Part shown: piece by piece, positions 15,504 through 16,143 of the stretch
How positions within the stretch are numbered: the first letter of the stretch is position 1
How the letters are laid out: each line of letters begins with the position of its first letter
Assembly (NCBI GenBank): GCA_010365175.1
Contig: JAAFGW010000029.1
Span: 1-16,143, forward strand
Length of the DNA stretch: 16,143 bases
Source of the DNA: Sulfuriferula multivorans
GTDB taxonomy: Bacteria; Pseudomonadota; Gammaproteobacteria; Burkholderiales; Thiobacillaceae
Reading direction: 5' to 3'
The notes under the pieces: model-generated
Databases searched by the model: none
Told to the model about the DNA's origin: nothing
The model's input: the letters and a program-made list of their open reading frames with translations, nothing else
Program-made: the position numbers and the translations under genes

Positions 15504-15528
15504 AAAGCCGACACGAGGTCGGCTTTTT
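15504..15528. terminator. Bidirectional intrinsic terminator between purA and tRNA-Leu
   Basis: A nine-base-pair perfect stem AAAGCCGAC / GTCGGCTTT encloses an ACGAG loop and is followed on the plus strand by TTTTT in total. It lies 28 bases after the purA stop. Read on the minus strand the same stem starts nine bases after the tRNA 3' end and is followed by a T-rich tract (TTTCTGCTTTT), so it can end transcripts from both sides. Confidence 0.87.
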
Positions 15529-15537
15529 GCTTACGAC

Positions 15538-15622
15538 TGGTGCCCAGAAGAGGACTCGAACCTCCACACCTTGCGGCACACGGACCTGAACCGTGCGCGT
15601 CTACCAATTCCGCCATCTGGGC
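15538..15622 (-). tRNA. tRNA-Leu (anticodon CAG)
   Basis: The reverse complement folds into a complete 85-base tRNA. The acceptor arm is GCCCAGA / TCTGGGC with discriminator A and an encoded CCA end. The D arm contains AATTGGTAGACGC. The anticodon stem CACGG/CCGTG holds loop TTCAGGT, with anticodon CAG at 15586-15588. A long variable arm (GTGCC-GCAA-GGTGT) is typical of class II leucine tRNAs, and the T loop is TTCGAGT. It reads CUG codons, which are frequent in this G+C-rich window. It faces purA and is divergent from rnr. Confidence 0.97.
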
Positions 15623-15634
15623 AATAAGGCGCGC

Positions 15635-15663
15635 ATTCTAGAGAGCAGAGAATAAATTGTCAA
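15635..15663 (-). promoter_or_regulatory. Sigma70-type promoter of the tRNA-Leu gene
   Basis: On the minus strand a perfect -35 box TTGACA (15658-15663) and a -10 box TAGAAT (15635-15640) are separated by exactly 17 bases. A G+C-rich discriminator (GCGCGCC), as is common at stable-RNA promoters under stringent control, follows, and the tRNA 5' end is 12 bases beyond the -10 box. The -35 box overlaps the proposed TTG start codon of rnr on the other strand. Confidence 0.88.
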
Positions 15664-16143
15664 CGAAGAAACCGCGCAATCGCGCAAGCACCCCCAAAAT
15701 TCCAGCGATTCGCCTGGCCGATCCTTTCTATGATCGTGAGGTCGAGCGCTACGATGCGCCACTACCCAGCCGCGAATACATCCTGCAATTGATCACCGAA
15801 GCGGGCTGTCCAGTCGACGCTGAAGAATTCGCCGAGCAGTTGCTGATCACCGAAGATGAGTTCGAGCTGTTTCAGCGTCGCCTCGGTGCCATGCATCGTG
15901 ATGGCCAGCTGATGATGAACCGCAAGCGGCAGCTTTGCTTGCCGGACAAACTTGATCTGGTCAAAGGCCGTGTCGAAGGCCACCCGGATGGGTTTGGTTT
16001 CGTGGCGCCGGAAGAAGGCGGCGGCGACCTGTATCTGTCCCCCAAGGAAATGCACCGTGTACTGCATGGCGACAAGGTGTTGGTGCGGGTTGCGGGGCTC
16101 GACAAGCGCGGTCGACGCGAAGGCAAGATCGTCGAGGTGCTGG
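15657..16143 (+). CDS. rnr: Ribonuclease R, N-terminal part (3' end beyond the window)
   Basis: RNase R is a processive 3'-to-5' exoribonuclease that degrades structured RNA and takes part in rRNA and tRNA quality control. The frame is open from 15657 to the right edge, 162 codons. The N-terminus (DPFYDREVERYDAPLPSREYILQLI) and helical region (FAEQLLITEDEFELFQRRLGAMHRDGQLM) match the RNase R winged-helix domain. A first cold-shock domain follows (GRVEGHPDGFGFVAPEEGGGDLYLSPKEMHRVLHGDKVLVRV); the catalytic RNB domain lies outside. The only start codon between the upstream in-frame stop at 15639 and the conserved sequence is TTG at 15657, preceded by a weak GAG-containing site. In E. coli rnr also lies downstream of purA. 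No plus-strand promoter is evident, and the upstream sequence is the antisense of tRNA-Leu. Confidence 0.9.
   Translation, partial: MSTKKPRNRASTPKIPAIRLADPFYDREVERYDAPLPSREYILQLITEAGCPVDAEEFAEQLLITEDEFELFQRRLGAMHRDGQLMMNRKRQLCLPDKLDLVKGRVEGHPDGFGFVAPEEGGGDLYLSPKEMHRVLHGDKVLVRVAGLDKRGRREGKIVEVL

Noticed and set aside
1..16143. CRISPR array, prophage, toxin-antitoxin or defence system
   Set aside because: No regularly spaced direct repeats, phage genes or defence-family motifs were seen; the window is mainly conserved housekeeping genes.

Overview
This window looks like a stretch of core chromosome from a betaproteobacterium. The protein families, the G+C-rich codon use, and above all the gene order point that way. 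The order is pilF-rodZ-ispG-hisS-yfgM-bamB-der followed by hflX-hflK-hflC-yjeT-hisZ-purA-(tRNA-Leu)-rnr. These blocks correspond to two separate conserved clusters of gammaproteobacteria (rodZ to der, and hfq to rnr) that lie joined in many betaproteobacteria. A free-living member of the Nitrosomonadales or a relative is my guess, but genus-level assignment is not possible from the sequence alone.

Layout: positions 1-5754 hold a tightly packed plus-strand operon. It runs from a TPR protein of type IV pilus assembly (5' end outside the window) through the cell-shape protein RodZ, isoprenoid enzyme IspG, histidyl-tRNA synthetase, the translocon-associated protein YfgM and the outer-membrane assembly lipoprotein BamB. 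Stop/start overlaps of 4 bases link pilF/rodZ, rodZ/ispG and yfgM/bamB. A palindromic dispersed repeat (5757-5897) then separates bamB from the ribosome-assembly GTPase gene der. From 7366 to about 9780 the conserved order is interrupted. This part holds a complex inverted repeat, two small minus-strand genes without recognised function, a GalT-like nucleotidyltransferase gene, and a second, longer copy of the same dispersed repeat (9399-9597). The gene usually found between der and hflX, hfq, is absent here.

From 9782 a second compact operon follows: hflX (TTG start proposed), the FtsH-modulating membrane pair hflK and hflC, a yjeT-type small membrane protein, hisZ and purA. It ends at a hairpin-plus-U-tract terminator. 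That terminator also serves a tRNA-Leu(CAG) gene that faces it on the minus strand. The tRNA has a near-consensus sigma70 promoter whose -35 box overlaps the TTG start codon of rnr, the RNase R gene that runs off the right edge.

Most of the window is ordinary housekeeping sequence. The points worth a second look are the paired MITE-like repeats (one with an apparent 4-bp target duplication), the displaced hfq, the two small unknown proteins, the unusual active-site variant of the GalT-like protein, and the overlapping tRNA-promoter/rnr-start arrangement. I saw no CRISPR array, transposase gene, prophage or defence system.
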